Assembly (NCBI GenBank): GCA_018434325.1
Contig: JAHDPO010000004.1
Coordinates: 124,001 to 188,000, forward strand
DNA length: 64,000 nucleotides
Source: Clostridia bacterium
Lineage (GTDB): Bacteria > Bacillota > Peptococcia > DRI-13 > UBA5745
Direction: 5' to 3'
Positions 1 to 8,109 of this stretch are shown here, piece after piece; the first letter of the stretch is position 1; each line of letters starts with the position of its first letter. The notes below the pieces were generated by a model that did not search any database, was not told the origin of the DNA, and saw only the letters and a list, made by a program, of their open reading frames with translations. Position numbers and translations under genes: made by a program.

Positions 1-1
1 C

Positions 2-613
2 TATGGCTGGTGCGGCAAGGGCGTGGCTTTGCGGGCCAAAGGCTTAGGGGCTAAAGTGGTGGTGACGGAAATTGATCCGGTAAAGGCCATTGAAGCCTGG
101 ATGGACGGCTTCCAAATCATGACCATGGATCAGGCCGCTCCTCTGGGTGATTATTTCATTACCGTTACCGGCATCAGCGGCGTTATTACGGGCAGCCATA
201 TGAAGAAGATGAAGGATGGCGCCATTTTGGCTAATGCCGGCCATTTTGATGTGGAGATCAGCAAGCCGGATCTGGCTGCTTTAGGCAAGGGACCCCGGCG
301 GATCAAGCCCAATATCGATCAATATGAGGACCAAGAGGGCAAGCGATTATATTTGTTAGGCGAGGGCAGGCTGGTCAATTTAACCTGCGGCTTCGGCCAT
401 CCTGCTGAAGTTATGGATACTTCCTTTGCCGCCCAGGCCCTGTCTTTGCTGTATTTGAAAGAAAATCAAGGCAAGCTGCCGAAGGCTGTGCTGCCGGTGC
501 CGGAGGCTATCGACAGCCGAATTGCCGAGCATAAGCTGGCTGCCGCCGGTCTCAGCATTGACCGTTTGACAAAAGAACAAAAAGAGTATCAGGAAAGCTG
601 GGTAGTTGAATAA
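2..613 (+). CDS. ahcY: S-adenosylhomocysteine hydrolase, C-terminal part (cut by window start)
   Basis: Only the last ~203 residues lie in the window; the frame is open from base 2. The first residues, YGWCGKGVA, are the glycine-rich NAD-binding turn of adenosylhomocysteinase. MKDGAILANAGHFDVEI and GHPAEVMDTSFAAQALSLLY are further family motifs. The enzyme splits S-adenosylhomocysteine into adenosine and homocysteine in the cytosol, relieving product inhibition of methyltransferases. The protein ends in QESWVVE instead of the KPDHYRY tail of long homologues, as in the shorter prokaryotic form. Its stop lies 2 bases before dinG, so the two are probably cotranscribed. Identification is firm; the start is outside the window. 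Confidence 0.95.
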   Translation, partial: YGWCGKGVALRAKGLGAKVVVTEIDPVKAIEAWMDGFQIMTMDQAAPLGDYFITVTGISGVITGSHMKKMKDGAILANAGHFDVEISKPDLAALGKGPRRIKPNIDQYEDQEGKRLYLLGEGRLVNLTCGFGHPAEVMDTSFAAQALSLLYLKENQGKLPKAVLPVPEAIDSRIAEHKLAAAGLSIDRLTKEQKEYQESWVVE

Positions 614-615
614 AA

Positions 616-3594
616 ATGGGACAATCCACCGCTTGGGTTTTTTTAGATCTGGAAACCACCGGCCTTCGATCTGACCGGGACAAAATCATGGAAATCGGCT
701 TGGTACGCTATAGTGCTGAAGGGGAAAGAAGGACCTGGCAGCAGCTGGTTAATCCGGCCGTGACCCTTGATCCTTTCATCAGCCGGCTGACGGGGATTTC
801 CGGAGAGATGCTGGCAGAAGCCCCTGCTTTATCGACGATCAAGGATGAAGCAAGGGAGCTGCTGGATGATGCCATCATCATTGCGCACAGCGCCGCTTTT
901 GATGTGGGCTTTTTAGAGCAGCAGCTGGGCATCAAGCCGGAGCAAATCCATGTTATCGATACGATTGAGATGGCCAAGGTTCTTTATCCCGGCCTCCGCT
1001 CTTACAGCCTGAGAAGTCTGGCCAGAAATTTTCAACTGACGGCTCTTCCCGGCCACCGGGCTTTGGAAGACGCCCTGGCTTTAGAGCAGTTATTTCTCCT
1101 GTTGGCAGCCAAAGCCTTTAGTCTGCCTGCTTCAGTATTGGAGCAGGTTCTTGTGGCTTTCGGTGGCCAGGAACGGGGGCTGGTCAGCTTTTTTACAGAG
1201 TTTTTCATGGGCCGGCAACCGGCTTGGCTGACCAAGGCACTAAAGGACCGTCAAAGCCAAGATTTTATTCCGGCCGCTGCGGCGGCAGCGGATTTGGAGG
1301 ATTCGGCAGATTGGCAGGAGGCTAAAGGACAGACGTCGGTATTTGTTTCGGAGCCTGCCAATGAAGACAGCGCCGCTATAGCTAAACGCGAAAGAGAAGA
1401 GCAGGCCTTGGCCTGGGAATTCTGGTCAAAGGGCCATATGGCCGGGATATTGTCTCCCGGCGGCGCTCTGGCCGGCCAAAAAGAGAATTTTCAGCACCGG
1501 CCCGGACAAGTGGAAATGCTTGAGGCTGTGGCCAAAGCCTTTGCCAGCTCCCGTTATTTGATGGTGGAGGCTCCTACGGGCATCGGCAAATCCCTGGCTT
1601 ATCTGATCCCGGCCCTATGCTGGGCTAAGGCTACCGGGCAGCGGGTGATCGTGGCTACTCATACCATAGCTTTGCAAGAACAATTGTTCGCCAAGGACGT
1701 GAGGCTCTTAAAAGAGGTTCTGCCTTTCCCTTTTCGCAGTGCTTTGCTAAAAGGCAGAGGCAATTATCTTTGCTTAAACCGCTTTCGCCAGGTTCTCAAT
1801 CAGGGCAAGGAGCTGATCTGGGGTGAACGGATTTTGCTGGCCCGCCTGACTCTCTGGCTGGCGGAAGGCGCCAGGGGCGATCTGGATGACATCCACCTTT
1901 TAGGGCCGGAACGGGAGTGGTTTGCTCAAATGGCTTCTTCCCGGGAAACCTGCCAGGGCAATCAATGCCCCTACTATCGGCAGTGCTTTTACCAAAAGGC
2001 AAAGCAGGAAGGGGCCGCTGCCCAATTGGTTATCGTTAATCACGCTCTGCTGCTGGCCGGGGCCAGGCTGGGTGAAGGCGTAATACCGAAGGCCGGCTTT
2101 TTGATTATCGATGAAGCTCATCATTTGGAAGAAGAAGGGACAAAACAATTTACCGATGTTTTTTCTCTTTTAGAATATGAAAAAAAATTACAGCAGCTCC
2201 ACAAACGGCGGGATGTTTTTGGGCGGCCCGGCTTTTTGCAGTATCTTAAAGAGTACCGCCAGCAAGGCTTTGCGGCGCTGGAAGCTATTGAGCCTTATTT
2301 GGAGCAGATGGAAAAACAAATTAAGGCCGTCATGCGCCGGATCAACAGTCTCCAGGGAATACTGCAGAACAGCACCTTGCCGGAGGTGTTCCGAATCAAG
2401 CCGGGCAACCCCAGGGGCACAAATCTGCAAGGCATTCTGACGGATCTGGATAATTTGCTGGTCATGGCCGGAGAGCTTAAGGAGACGATTACCGGACTGG
2501 GCCGGCTCCTTGAAGGCGATGAGGGCAAAAAGTTTGAGGAAACCTGGCTGAAACAGCAACTGATGCTCTTTGAAGGCGTTTGTGCTGAAACACAGCTGCT
2601 GGAGCGTTTTCTGGCGGGTGTGGAGCAGAGAATGATCAGAAATAAGCCGGCAATTGATGAGAAAGTCATAAATCAGGAACCGGCGGATAACAATATAGAA
2701 GCGGAAGCTCAAGTTTACTGGATGCAGCGGGATCTGCGGCAAAATGATATCTCCCTGTGTCTGACGCCTTTAAATACGGCAGCCTGCTTTCAGCAATATC
2801 TTTTTAACGAAAAGGAATCGGTTATCCTGACGTCAGCCACCCTCAGCGTCAACGGCGGCTTTGATTATTGCCGCCGCCAGCTGGGCATTGATCCTGAGCT
2901 ATTGGATACGAAGCTGCTTTCCTCACCCTTCAATTATGCCCAGCAAGTGCTGCTATTGTCGGACAAGGATTTGCCGGATCCGGCTAAGACGGCGGACTCA
3001 GCCTATAATCTGGCCTTAGCCCGTTCCTTGGAGGTCTTGCTTGCAGCCTGCGGCGGCCGTTCCATGGTGCTTTTTACGTCTCACAAACAGCTGCGGGCTA
3101 TGTACGAGGCCTTGCAGCAGCCCTTGCTTTTAATAGGCCTGGAACTCTTTGCCGACGGTTTGAACGGCAGCCGCAGCACATTGCTGGAGGAGCTGCGCAC
3201 CAACGAAAAAGCCGTAGTTTTTGGGGCCAATACCTTTTGGGAAGGGGTGGATCTTCCCGGTTTGTATTTGACATCCCTGTTGATTGTCCGTTTGCCCTTT
3301 TCACCGCCAGGCCAGCCGCTGATTGAAGCCAGGACGGAGAATCTTGAGAAAGAGGGAAAGGACCCCTTTTATCATTACAGCTTACCCCAGGCTGTTTTGC
3401 GCTTCAAACAAGGCTACGGCCGGTTGATTCGCACAGCGGAGGATTGGGGCGTAGTGGTAATTTTAGATAATCGGGTTATTAATAAACGCTACGGGCAGAT
3501 TTTTTTGCAATCCTTGCCCGACGGACGTTGCTTTGGCGGATCGCCCAAGCTGCTGGCTGAAAAAATCAAGGAATGGAAAAATAGATTTCTTTAA
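616..3594 (+). CDS. dinG: DinG-family helicase with N-terminal DEDDh exonuclease
   Basis: A 992-residue fusion. Residues ~7-165 form a DnaQ-like 3'-5' exonuclease (FLDLETTGL near residue 9, AHSAAFDVGFL, then HRALEDALAL). The rest is an XPD/DinG superfamily 2 helicase: Walker A APTGIGKS at ~319-326, DEAH at ~499-502, and C-terminal motifs including GANTFWEGVDLPG. Cysteines 386, 446, 451 and 457 have the C-x59-C-x4-C-x5-C arrangement expected for the DinG 4Fe-4S cluster. Family role: unwinding DNA (R-loops, stalled forks) in the cytosol, with nuclease activity from the first domain. There is no close ribosome site; the start is 2 bases after ahcY, suggesting translational coupling. Intact in all visible motifs. 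Confidence 0.93.
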   Translation: MGQSTAWVFLDLETTGLRSDRDKIMEIGLVRYSAEGERRTWQQLVNPAVTLDPFISRLTGISGEMLAEAPALSTIKDEARELLDDAIIIAHSAAFDVGFLEQQLGIKPEQIHVIDTIEMAKVLYPGLRSYSLRSLARNFQLTALPGHRALEDALALEQLFLLLAAKAFSLPASVLEQVLVAFGGQERGLVSFFTEFFMGRQPAWLTKALKDRQSQDFIPAAAAAADLEDSADWQEAKGQTSVFVSEPANEDSAAIAKREREEQALAWEFWSKGHMAGILSPGGALAGQKENFQHRPGQVEMLEAVAKAFASSRYLMVEAPTGIGKSLAYLIPALCWAKATGQRVIVATHTIALQEQLFAKDVRLLKEVLPFPFRSALLKGRGNYLCLNRFRQVLNQGKELIWGERILLARLTLWLAEGARGDLDDIHLLGPEREWFAQMASSRETCQGNQCPYYRQCFYQKAKQEGAAAQLVIVNHALLLAGARLGEGVIPKAGFLIIDEAHHLEEEGTKQFTDVFSLLEYEKKLQQLHKRRDVFGRPGFLQYLKEYRQQGFAALEAIEPYLEQMEKQIKAVMRRINSLQGILQNSTLPEVFRIKPGNPRGTNLQGILTDLDNLLVMAGELKETITGLGRLLEGDEGKKFEETWLKQQLMLFEGVCAETQLLERFLAGVEQRMIRNKPAIDEKVINQEPADNNIEAEAQVYWMQRDLRQNDISLCLTPLNTAACFQQYLFNEKESVILTSATLSVNGGFDYCRRQLGIDPELLDTKLLSSPFNYAQQVLLLSDKDLPDPAKTADSAYNLALARSLEVLLAACGGRSMVLFTSHKQLRAMYEALQQPLLLIGLELFADGLNGSRSTLLEELRTNEKAVVFGANTFWEGVDLPGLYLTSLLIVRLPFSPPGQPLIEARTENLEKEGKDPFYHYSLPQAVLRFKQGYGRLIRTAEDWGVVVILDNRVINKRYGQIFLQSLPDGRCFGGSPKLLAEKIKEWKNRFL

Positions 3595-3696
3595 AACCGG
3601 GGAAAAAGATAAGACAGACAACGCATTATGTGTTAAACTTGAAAGTAGTTATTGGATAAAAACAGCTATATAGAATAGACTAAGGAGGACATAGAT

Positions 3697-4347
3697 TTGG
3701 ACCGCAAAAAATGGCCCATCGCTGCCGATGCTTTTGCTTTTGTTGTTCCTTTAGCGATTTTGGCCATCATACTTTATCGCTTTATTGGCTATTATCTTTG
3801 GGTGTTGCCCGCTGCCCTGGCTCTTTTCGTTTTATTCTTTTTCCGCAACCCGGAACGCCAGGGGGAGGCCGGTGAAAAAGAATTGCTGTCTCCGGCAGAC
3901 GGTACGGTGATGTCTGTAGGAGAAATCCCTGAGGAGAAAGAGTTTTTGGCAGGACCGGCCATCAAGATCAGTATTTTTCTCAGCGTATTTAATGTGCACA
4001 TCAACCGCAGTCCTATTGCAGGAGAAGTTGAGCATGTCAGGTACCGAAAAGGTCAATTTATCCCGGCATTCAAAAGCCATGCTTCAGAGATCAATGAGCG
4101 CAATTATCTTGGCTTGGCTGTCGGTGCAGAAAAGCAAAAAGTGCTGCTGGTTCAAATCGTGGGTTTTGTGGCCCGGCGGGTCGTTTGCTGGAGCCGGAAA
4201 GGTGACCGGTTGCAGCGGGGCGAGCGTTTTGGTTTGATGAAGTTCGGTTCCTGTGTAGAAGTATATGTGCCGGTAGGAACTTCCGTTTACGTTAAGCCCG
4301 GGGACAAGGTCAGAGGCGGTGTGACTAAGCTGGGGAGGTTGCCCTGA
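3697..4347 (+). CDS. psd: Phosphatidylserine decarboxylase, short form
   Basis: 216 residues with a TTG start chosen because AAGGAGG lies 8 bases upstream. Two hydrophobic segments (~12-28 and ~32-50) anchor the N-terminus. The family landmarks LLSPADGTV and VFNVHINRSPIAGEV follow, then the self-processing site KFGSCVEVYVP, in which Gly184-Ser185 is where the chain would cleave to make the pyruvoyl cofactor. The enzyme converts phosphatidylserine to phosphatidylethanolamine at the membrane. The length and FGS site match the short type without the long proenzyme beta part. Its stop overlaps the pssA start, giving the usual two-gene operon for this pathway. Confidence 0.95.
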   Translation: MDRKKWPIAADAFAFVVPLAILAIILYRFIGYYLWVLPAALALFVLFFFRNPERQGEAGEKELLSPADGTVMSVGEIPEEKEFLAGPAIKISIFLSVFNVHINRSPIAGEVEHVRYRKGQFIPAFKSHASEINERNYLGLAVGAEKQKVLLVQIVGFVARRVVCWSRKGDRLQRGERFGLMKFGSCVEVYVPVGTSVYVKPGDKVRGGVTKLGRLP

Positions 4348-4898
4348 TGGATGAGCATGAAAAAAAAGCCCCGCTAAATAAGCCAGGCAAGCCAAATAAA
4401 ATGATCTTTATTCCCAATGCGGTGACGATGATTAATTTGGCCTTGGGCTTCATTTCTTTGTTTTTGACGATGGAAGGAATGTATCATGAGGCGGCTTATG
4501 CTATTTTTGGCGCCATGATCATGGACGGTATGGATGGCCGGCTGGCCCGGCGTTTTCAGGTGGTATCCGAATTCGGCAAGGAGCTGGATTCCCTTTCCGA
4601 CTTAGTTTCCTTTGGTATAGCGCCGGCCCTTTTGGCCTATGCCATGAAGCTTTATCACTGGGGCCACCGGGGGCTTTTGGTGGCGGTGATTTTCGCCTTG
4701 TGCGGCGCTTTCCGGCTGGCCCGGTTCAATGTGATCAACGTGAAGAGCTATTTTGTAGGCGTGCCCATCACTTTTTGCGGTCCCATCCTGACTTTGTCCC
4801 TGCTGCTAAGCAAGTGGATCGATTACCGGGTCTATCCGGTGCTGGTGATTATACTGGGCTACCTGATGGTCTGCAATTTGAAAGTACCAAAGTTTTAA
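4347..4898 (+). CDS. pssA: CDP-diacylglycerol-serine O-phosphatidyltransferase
   Basis: 183 residues; ATG overlaps the psd TGA (ATGA type). It has the CDP-alcohol phosphatidyltransferase signature: DGMDGRLARR, then the second half GKELDSLSD (D-G-x2-A-R ... G-x3-D-x3-D), at about residues 55-82, and about five membrane spans. The enzyme transfers phosphatidyl from CDP-diacylglycerol to serine, supplying the substrate of Psd encoded just upstream. A hairpin terminator follows 28 bases after the stop. Related CDP-alcohol enzymes (PgsA) share the signature, but the partner gene and the end sequence MVCNLKVPKF favour PssA. Confidence 0.94.
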   Translation: MDEHEKKAPLNKPGKPNKMIFIPNAVTMINLALGFISLFLTMEGMYHEAAYAIFGAMIMDGMDGRLARRFQVVSEFGKELDSLSDLVSFGIAPALLAYAMKLYHWGHRGLLVAVIFALCGAFRLARFNVINVKSYFVGVPITFCGPILTLSLLLSKWIDYRVYPVLVIILGYLMVCNLKVPKF

Positions 4899-4926
4899 TC
4901 GGCAGCAGTTGCTGTCAATCGACTAG

Positions 4927-4972
4927 GCAAAACAGCCAACCCCTTTAATGGCGGTTGGCTGTTTTGCTTTTA
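4927..4972 (+). terminator. Rho-independent terminator between convergent pssA and the Feo unit
   Basis: A 15-bp perfect inverted repeat (GCAAAACAGCCAACC at 4927-4941 and its complement at 4953-4967) followed by TTTT. The T-run inside the stem on both sides means it could serve both converging transcripts. Confidence 0.85.
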
Positions 4973-4986
4973 GATTATATAGAGGG

Positions 4987-5157
4987 TTAATGAGGATGGC
5001 AGGAGCCGGAATTTGGGCAGTGGCTGCAACCGCAGCCGCAGCCGTTTTTATGGTTTTTGTGATCCCTGATCTGCTTGGCAACGACCAGGAGAACGATGGC
5101 AAATACGATAATTGCAGCGATAATGGTAGGTAAGTGTTGGGCGAGGAACGTTAACAC
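4987..5157 (-). CDS. FeoB-associated Cys-rich small membrane protein
   Basis: A 56-residue gene. GTG start at 5157; AGGAGG (complement of 5165-5170) sits 7 bases upstream and overlaps the feoB stop. The protein begins MLTFLAQHLPTIIAAIIVFA, giving one membrane helix (~8-30), then a basic stretch and a Cys-rich tail with CGCGCSHC and a final Cys. This is the architecture of the FeoB-associated Cys-rich membrane proteins encoded next to feoB in many anaerobes. Their role in ferrous iron uptake is not established; metal handling by the tail is an inference. Position directly after feoB on the same strand supports the call. Confidence 0.88.
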   Translation of the reverse strand: MLTFLAQHLPTIIAAIIVFAIVLLVVAKQIRDHKNHKNGCGCGCSHCPNSGSCHPH

Positions 5158-5169
5158 AGTAACACCTCC

Positions 5170-7335
5170 TTATTTTGCGACGGCGGAAGCGACGCGCTTC
5201 ACCGAATGCTCCTGTTCCTGATAGTTATTTTTGCGGAAGAGAAAGTAAACTAAAACGGCCAGACCGGCGATTCCCAAAACCGTACCGATACCGAAGCCGG
5301 CGCCGGTAAAGAGCAAGCCCAGCTGATAGACAATCAAAGAGATAAGATAAGCAAAGCCGCACATATAGCCAATGGCAAACCAGGTCCATTTAGCGCTGTT
5401 CATTTCCCGACGGATGGCTCCCATAGCCGCAAAGCAGGGGGCGCAGAGCAGGTTGAAGATCATAAAGCTGTAGGCGCTAAGTTGAGTGAAATCTGCCGCT
5501 AAGAGGCTCCAGATTTCGGCGCCGTCTTCGGAAACCTCGGCAAAGTTGTAAAGGACGCCGAAGGTGCCAACCACGTTTTCTTTGGCGATCAGACCGGTAA
5601 AGGTGGCTACGGCGCCTTGCCAGTTGCCGAAGCCCAGGGGGCTGAAGAGAGGGGCGACTACGCCGCCGATGGCTGCCAGCAGGCTGCCGTTGTTGTCTTC
5701 CACCATGCCGAAGGCGCCGTCTGTGAAGCCGAAGGCCTGGAGGAACCAGAGGACTACGGAAGCCGTCAGTATTACCGTACCGGCCCGCTTGATAAAGCTC
5801 CAGCCCCGCTCCCAGGTAGCCCGCAGCACATTAGAAGCGGCAGGTACGTGATAGGCGGGCAATTCCATGACGAAGGGGGCGGGATCGCCGGCAAAGAGCT
5901 TCGTCTTTTTGAGGATAATACCGGAGGTGATGACAGCACCCACGCCGATGAAGTAAGCGGAAACCGCTACCAGGCCGCTGCCGCCGAAAAGAGCGCCGGC
6001 AAATAAAGCAATGATCGGCATTTTAGCGCCGCAAGGAATAAAGCCGGTAGTAATAATGGTCATTTTGCGGTCTCTGTCGTTTTCGATGGTACGGGAGGCC
6101 ATGATACCGGGGACGCCGCAGCCGGAGGCAACCAGCATAGGGATGAAGCTTTTGCCGGAAAGACCAACCTTGCGGAAGATACGGTCCATAATGAAAGCTA
6201 CCCGGGCCATGTAGCCTACATCTTCAAGGATGGAAAGGAGCAGGAAGAGCACCAGCATCTGAGGCACGAAGCCGATGACAGCGCCGACGCCGCTGACAAT
6301 GCCGTCTACGACCAAGCCGGTAAGCCAGGCAGCTATGCCCAGGGATTCCATCCACTCTCCAAGATTGCCGACGATCATTTCGCCGAATAAAACATCATTA
6401 GTCCAGCCGGTAAGGAAATCGCCTACGGTACCGATGGCGATGGTGTAGACCGCCCACATGATGGCGGCAAAAATCGGCAGAGCCAAAATACGATTGGTGA
6501 CAATACGGTCAATTTTATCGGAGGCAGACAGGCTATGCTTAACCGCTTTTTTGCGGACGGCGCTGTCCATGATTTTGTTAATATAGGCATAACGCTGGTT
6601 GGTAATAATGCTTTCAGCGTCGTCATCCATCTCTTGCTCACATTCCCGGATGTGAGTTTCCAAAGAGGTCAGAAGATCCGGGCTCAGCTTCAGTTCCTGC
6701 TGGATCATACTGTCCCGCTCAAAAAGTTTTATGGCATACCAGCGCAAATTTCTTTCGTCCACCAGGTTTTTGACCGCTTCCTCAATGTGTGCCAGCGTAT
6801 GCTCCACGCTGCCGGTAAAAACATGAGGCAGGCTTCTGCTCTTGCTTTCCTCAGCCAGGACCATAGCTTTTTCTGCCACCGCCAGGCTGCCCTCGCCTTT
6901 AAGAGCGCTCATTTCCATGACCTCACAACCCAAGGCAGCGGCCAGCTTGGCTAAATCGATGCGGTCGCCGTTTTTACGAACCAGGTCGATCATATTGACG
7001 GCAACTACCACGGGGATACCCAGCTCGATGAGCTGAGTGGTCAGATAAAGGTTGCGTTCAATATTGGTGCCGTCCACAATATTGATAATAGCGTCGGGTT
7101 TTTCCTTGACCAGATAAGCCCGGGCTACCGTTTCCTCCAGCGTGTAGGGGGAGAGGGAGTAGATGCCGGGCAGGTCTTGGATCAGCACATGCTTATGCCC
7201 TTTGAGCTTGCCCTCTTTTTTTTCTACGGTGACGCCGGGCCAGTTGCCCACATATTGGTTGCTGCCGGTCAAATTATTAAACAATGTAGTTTTCCCGCTA
7301 TTGGGATTGCCGGCCAGTGCAATTTTCAGCTCCAT
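5170..7335 (-). CDS. feoB: Ferrous iron transport protein B (GTPase-gated permease)
   Basis: 721 residues. The N-terminal G domain shows GNPNSGKTTLFN (G1, 9-20), DLPGIYSL (G3) and NMID (G4), then a helical spacer and a long membrane part with two gate regions (GCGVPGIMASRTI; GFIPCGAKMPIIA; later FTGLIAKENVVGTFG). It imports Fe2+ across the cytoplasmic membrane under GTP control. The ATG has GGAG upstream. A terminator hairpin and an operator-like palindrome separate it from the two feoA genes upstream, so feoB may have its own control point. The Cys-rich small protein follows immediately. Confidence 0.97.
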   Translation of the reverse strand: MELKIALAGNPNSGKTTLFNNLTGSNQYVGNWPGVTVEKKEGKLKGHKHVLIQDLPGIYSLSPYTLEETVARAYLVKEKPDAIINIVDGTNIERNLYLTTQLIELGIPVVVAVNMIDLVRKNGDRIDLAKLAAALGCEVMEMSALKGEGSLAVAEKAMVLAEESKSRSLPHVFTGSVEHTLAHIEEAVKNLVDERNLRWYAIKLFERDSMIQQELKLSPDLLTSLETHIRECEQEMDDDAESIITNQRYAYINKIMDSAVRKKAVKHSLSASDKIDRIVTNRILALPIFAAIMWAVYTIAIGTVGDFLTGWTNDVLFGEMIVGNLGEWMESLGIAAWLTGLVVDGIVSGVGAVIGFVPQMLVLFLLLSILEDVGYMARVAFIMDRIFRKVGLSGKSFIPMLVASGCGVPGIMASRTIENDRDRKMTIITTGFIPCGAKMPIIALFAGALFGGSGLVAVSAYFIGVGAVITSGIILKKTKLFAGDPAPFVMELPAYHVPAASNVLRATWERGWSFIKRAGTVILTASVVLWFLQAFGFTDGAFGMVEDNNGSLLAAIGGVVAPLFSPLGFGNWQGAVATFTGLIAKENVVGTFGVLYNFAEVSEDGAEIWSLLAADFTQLSAYSFMIFNLLCAPCFAAMGAIRREMNSAKWTWFAIGYMCGFAYLISLIVYQLGLLFTGAGFGIGTVLGIAGLAVLVYFLFRKNNYQEQEHSVKRVASAVAK

Positions 7336-7354
7336 TTTTTTGCTCCTTTTCGGT

Positions 7355-7370
7355 GTTAGTAGTAGCTAAC
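7355..7370 (-). promoter_or_regulatory. Operator-like palindrome upstream of feoB
   Basis: GTTAG and CTAAC arms with a 6-base centre, 20 bases upstream of the feoB start. It shares the TTAG...CTAA arms of the two boxes in front of the first feoA. Such arms resemble sites of DtxR/MntR-family metal regulators; which protein binds is an inference. Confidence 0.5.
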
Positions 7371-7381
7371 TCGAGATTTGA

Positions 7382-7407
7382 AAAAATAGCGGAATTACCG
7401 CTTTTTT
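7382..7407 (-). terminator. Terminator after the second feoA
   Basis: AGCGG/CCGCT stem flanked by A-run and T-run on both sides; on the minus strand the T-run follows the stem. It overlaps the stop codon of feoA and lies before feoB, so it may attenuate read-through. Confidence 0.7.
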
Positions 7408-7627
7408 ATTGAATTTCTATGTTTTCGGCGTCAGCTTTGCGTATGCTCAGTTCATAGCCCCGCAGATTCAGTTCCATCGGGTCGCCTAAGGGGGCGACTT
7501 TGCGAATGTGGATTTCCACGCCCTTCGTAATGCCCATGTCCATGATCCGCCGTTTGACCGGCCCTTCGCCATGGAGCTTTGCTACAGTGACATTTTCGCC
7601 GACCTTTGCATCTTTTAGTGTTTTCAT
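7406..7627 (-). CDS. feoA: FeoA-domain protein (second copy)
   Basis: 73 residues starting MKTLKDAKVGENVTV; this ATG is chosen because AGGAGG lies 7 bases upstream, making the longer open frame unlikely. It is an SH3-like FeoA domain: KRRIMDMGITKGVEIHIRKV followed by the MELNLRGYELSIRK strand pair. FeoA proteins are small cytosolic partners that modulate FeoB. It lies 14 bases after the other feoA. Two different FeoA proteins next to one FeoB is a common arrangement in Clostridia. Confidence 0.93.
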   Translation of the reverse strand: MKTLKDAKVGENVTVAKLHGEGPVKRRIMDMGITKGVEIHIRKVAPLGDPMELNLRGYELSIRKADAENIEIQ

Positions 7628-7641
7628 TTTATATCCTCCTG

Positions 7642-7857
7642 TCAAGATATCATGATTCGATTGGCCATAGTTTTATCCAGAGCAATGCGGCTGTCCTTCA
7701 CCTGCATAATGAGGCTGCCGCCCATTTCATTAACCACCGTCACTATACTGTCCACTACGAAGCCCAGCTCCGCTAAATGGCGGCGTGTTTCATCTTTGCC
7801 GGTAATTTTACGGATCGTCACGCTTTCACCGGCTTTGGCCATCGTCAAAGGCATCAT
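7642..7857 (-). CDS. feoA: FeoA-domain protein (first copy)
   Basis: 71 residues, AAGGAGG 5 bases before the first of two consecutive ATG codons. FeoA/SH3-like fold: MPLTMAKAGESVTIRKITG, RRHLAELGFVVDSIVTVV, then DSRIALDKTMANRIMI. It probably works with FeoB in ferrous iron uptake. It is the first gene of the Feo unit, and the upstream region carries a promoter overlapped by an operator-like palindrome. Confidence 0.93.
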   Translation of the reverse strand: MMPLTMAKAGESVTIRKITGKDETRRHLAELGFVVDSIVTVVNEMGGSLIMQVKDSRIALDKTMANRIMIS

Positions 7858-7907
7858 GGCTTCCTCCTTGCTTAAAAACTATAGAATAAAAATTTTTGCT
7901 CAACATG

Positions 7908-7965
7908 GTTAGTCTAAACTAACTCCATTCACCTGTAGTTTACCATGACTAACTACCCTTGTAAA
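7908..7965 (-). promoter_or_regulatory. Candidate feo promoter with two operator-like palindromes
   Basis: On the minus strand TTTACA (7960-7965), 17 bases, TAAACT (7937-7942). The first palindrome (7935-7956, arms GTAGTT and AACTAC, centre CATG) covers the -10 element. The second (7908-7923, arms GTTAGT and ACTAAC) lies just downstream. This placement fits repression by a metal-dependent regulator; DtxR-like is an inference from the TTAG/CTAA arms. Confidence 0.55.
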
Positions 7966-8011
7966 CAATATTTTTTCTATTTTATTAAATTTATAAGATC
8001 AATATAAAATT

Positions 8012-8070
8012 AAAAAACCGGGAGGCGATAAGGGCGGTTAACTACCCTCACAAGAAGCCTGATCCCGGTT
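8012..8070 (-). terminator. Terminator downstream of the small membrane protein gene
   Basis: On the minus strand an AACCGGGA...TCCCGGTT stem with an inner GGC/GCC pairing and a long loop, followed by a run of T (the A-run at 8012-8017). It sits ~40 bases beyond the stop at 8110. Confidence 0.7.
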
Positions 8071-8109
8071 ATTTTTTTGCAGCTGTTTAATTTACTTTGC
8101 CGGCAGCTT

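Noticed and set aside
4948-5133. 61-codon plus-strand frame
   Set aside because: Antisense to the Cys-rich FeoB partner gene, which has the better ribosome site and a family match.
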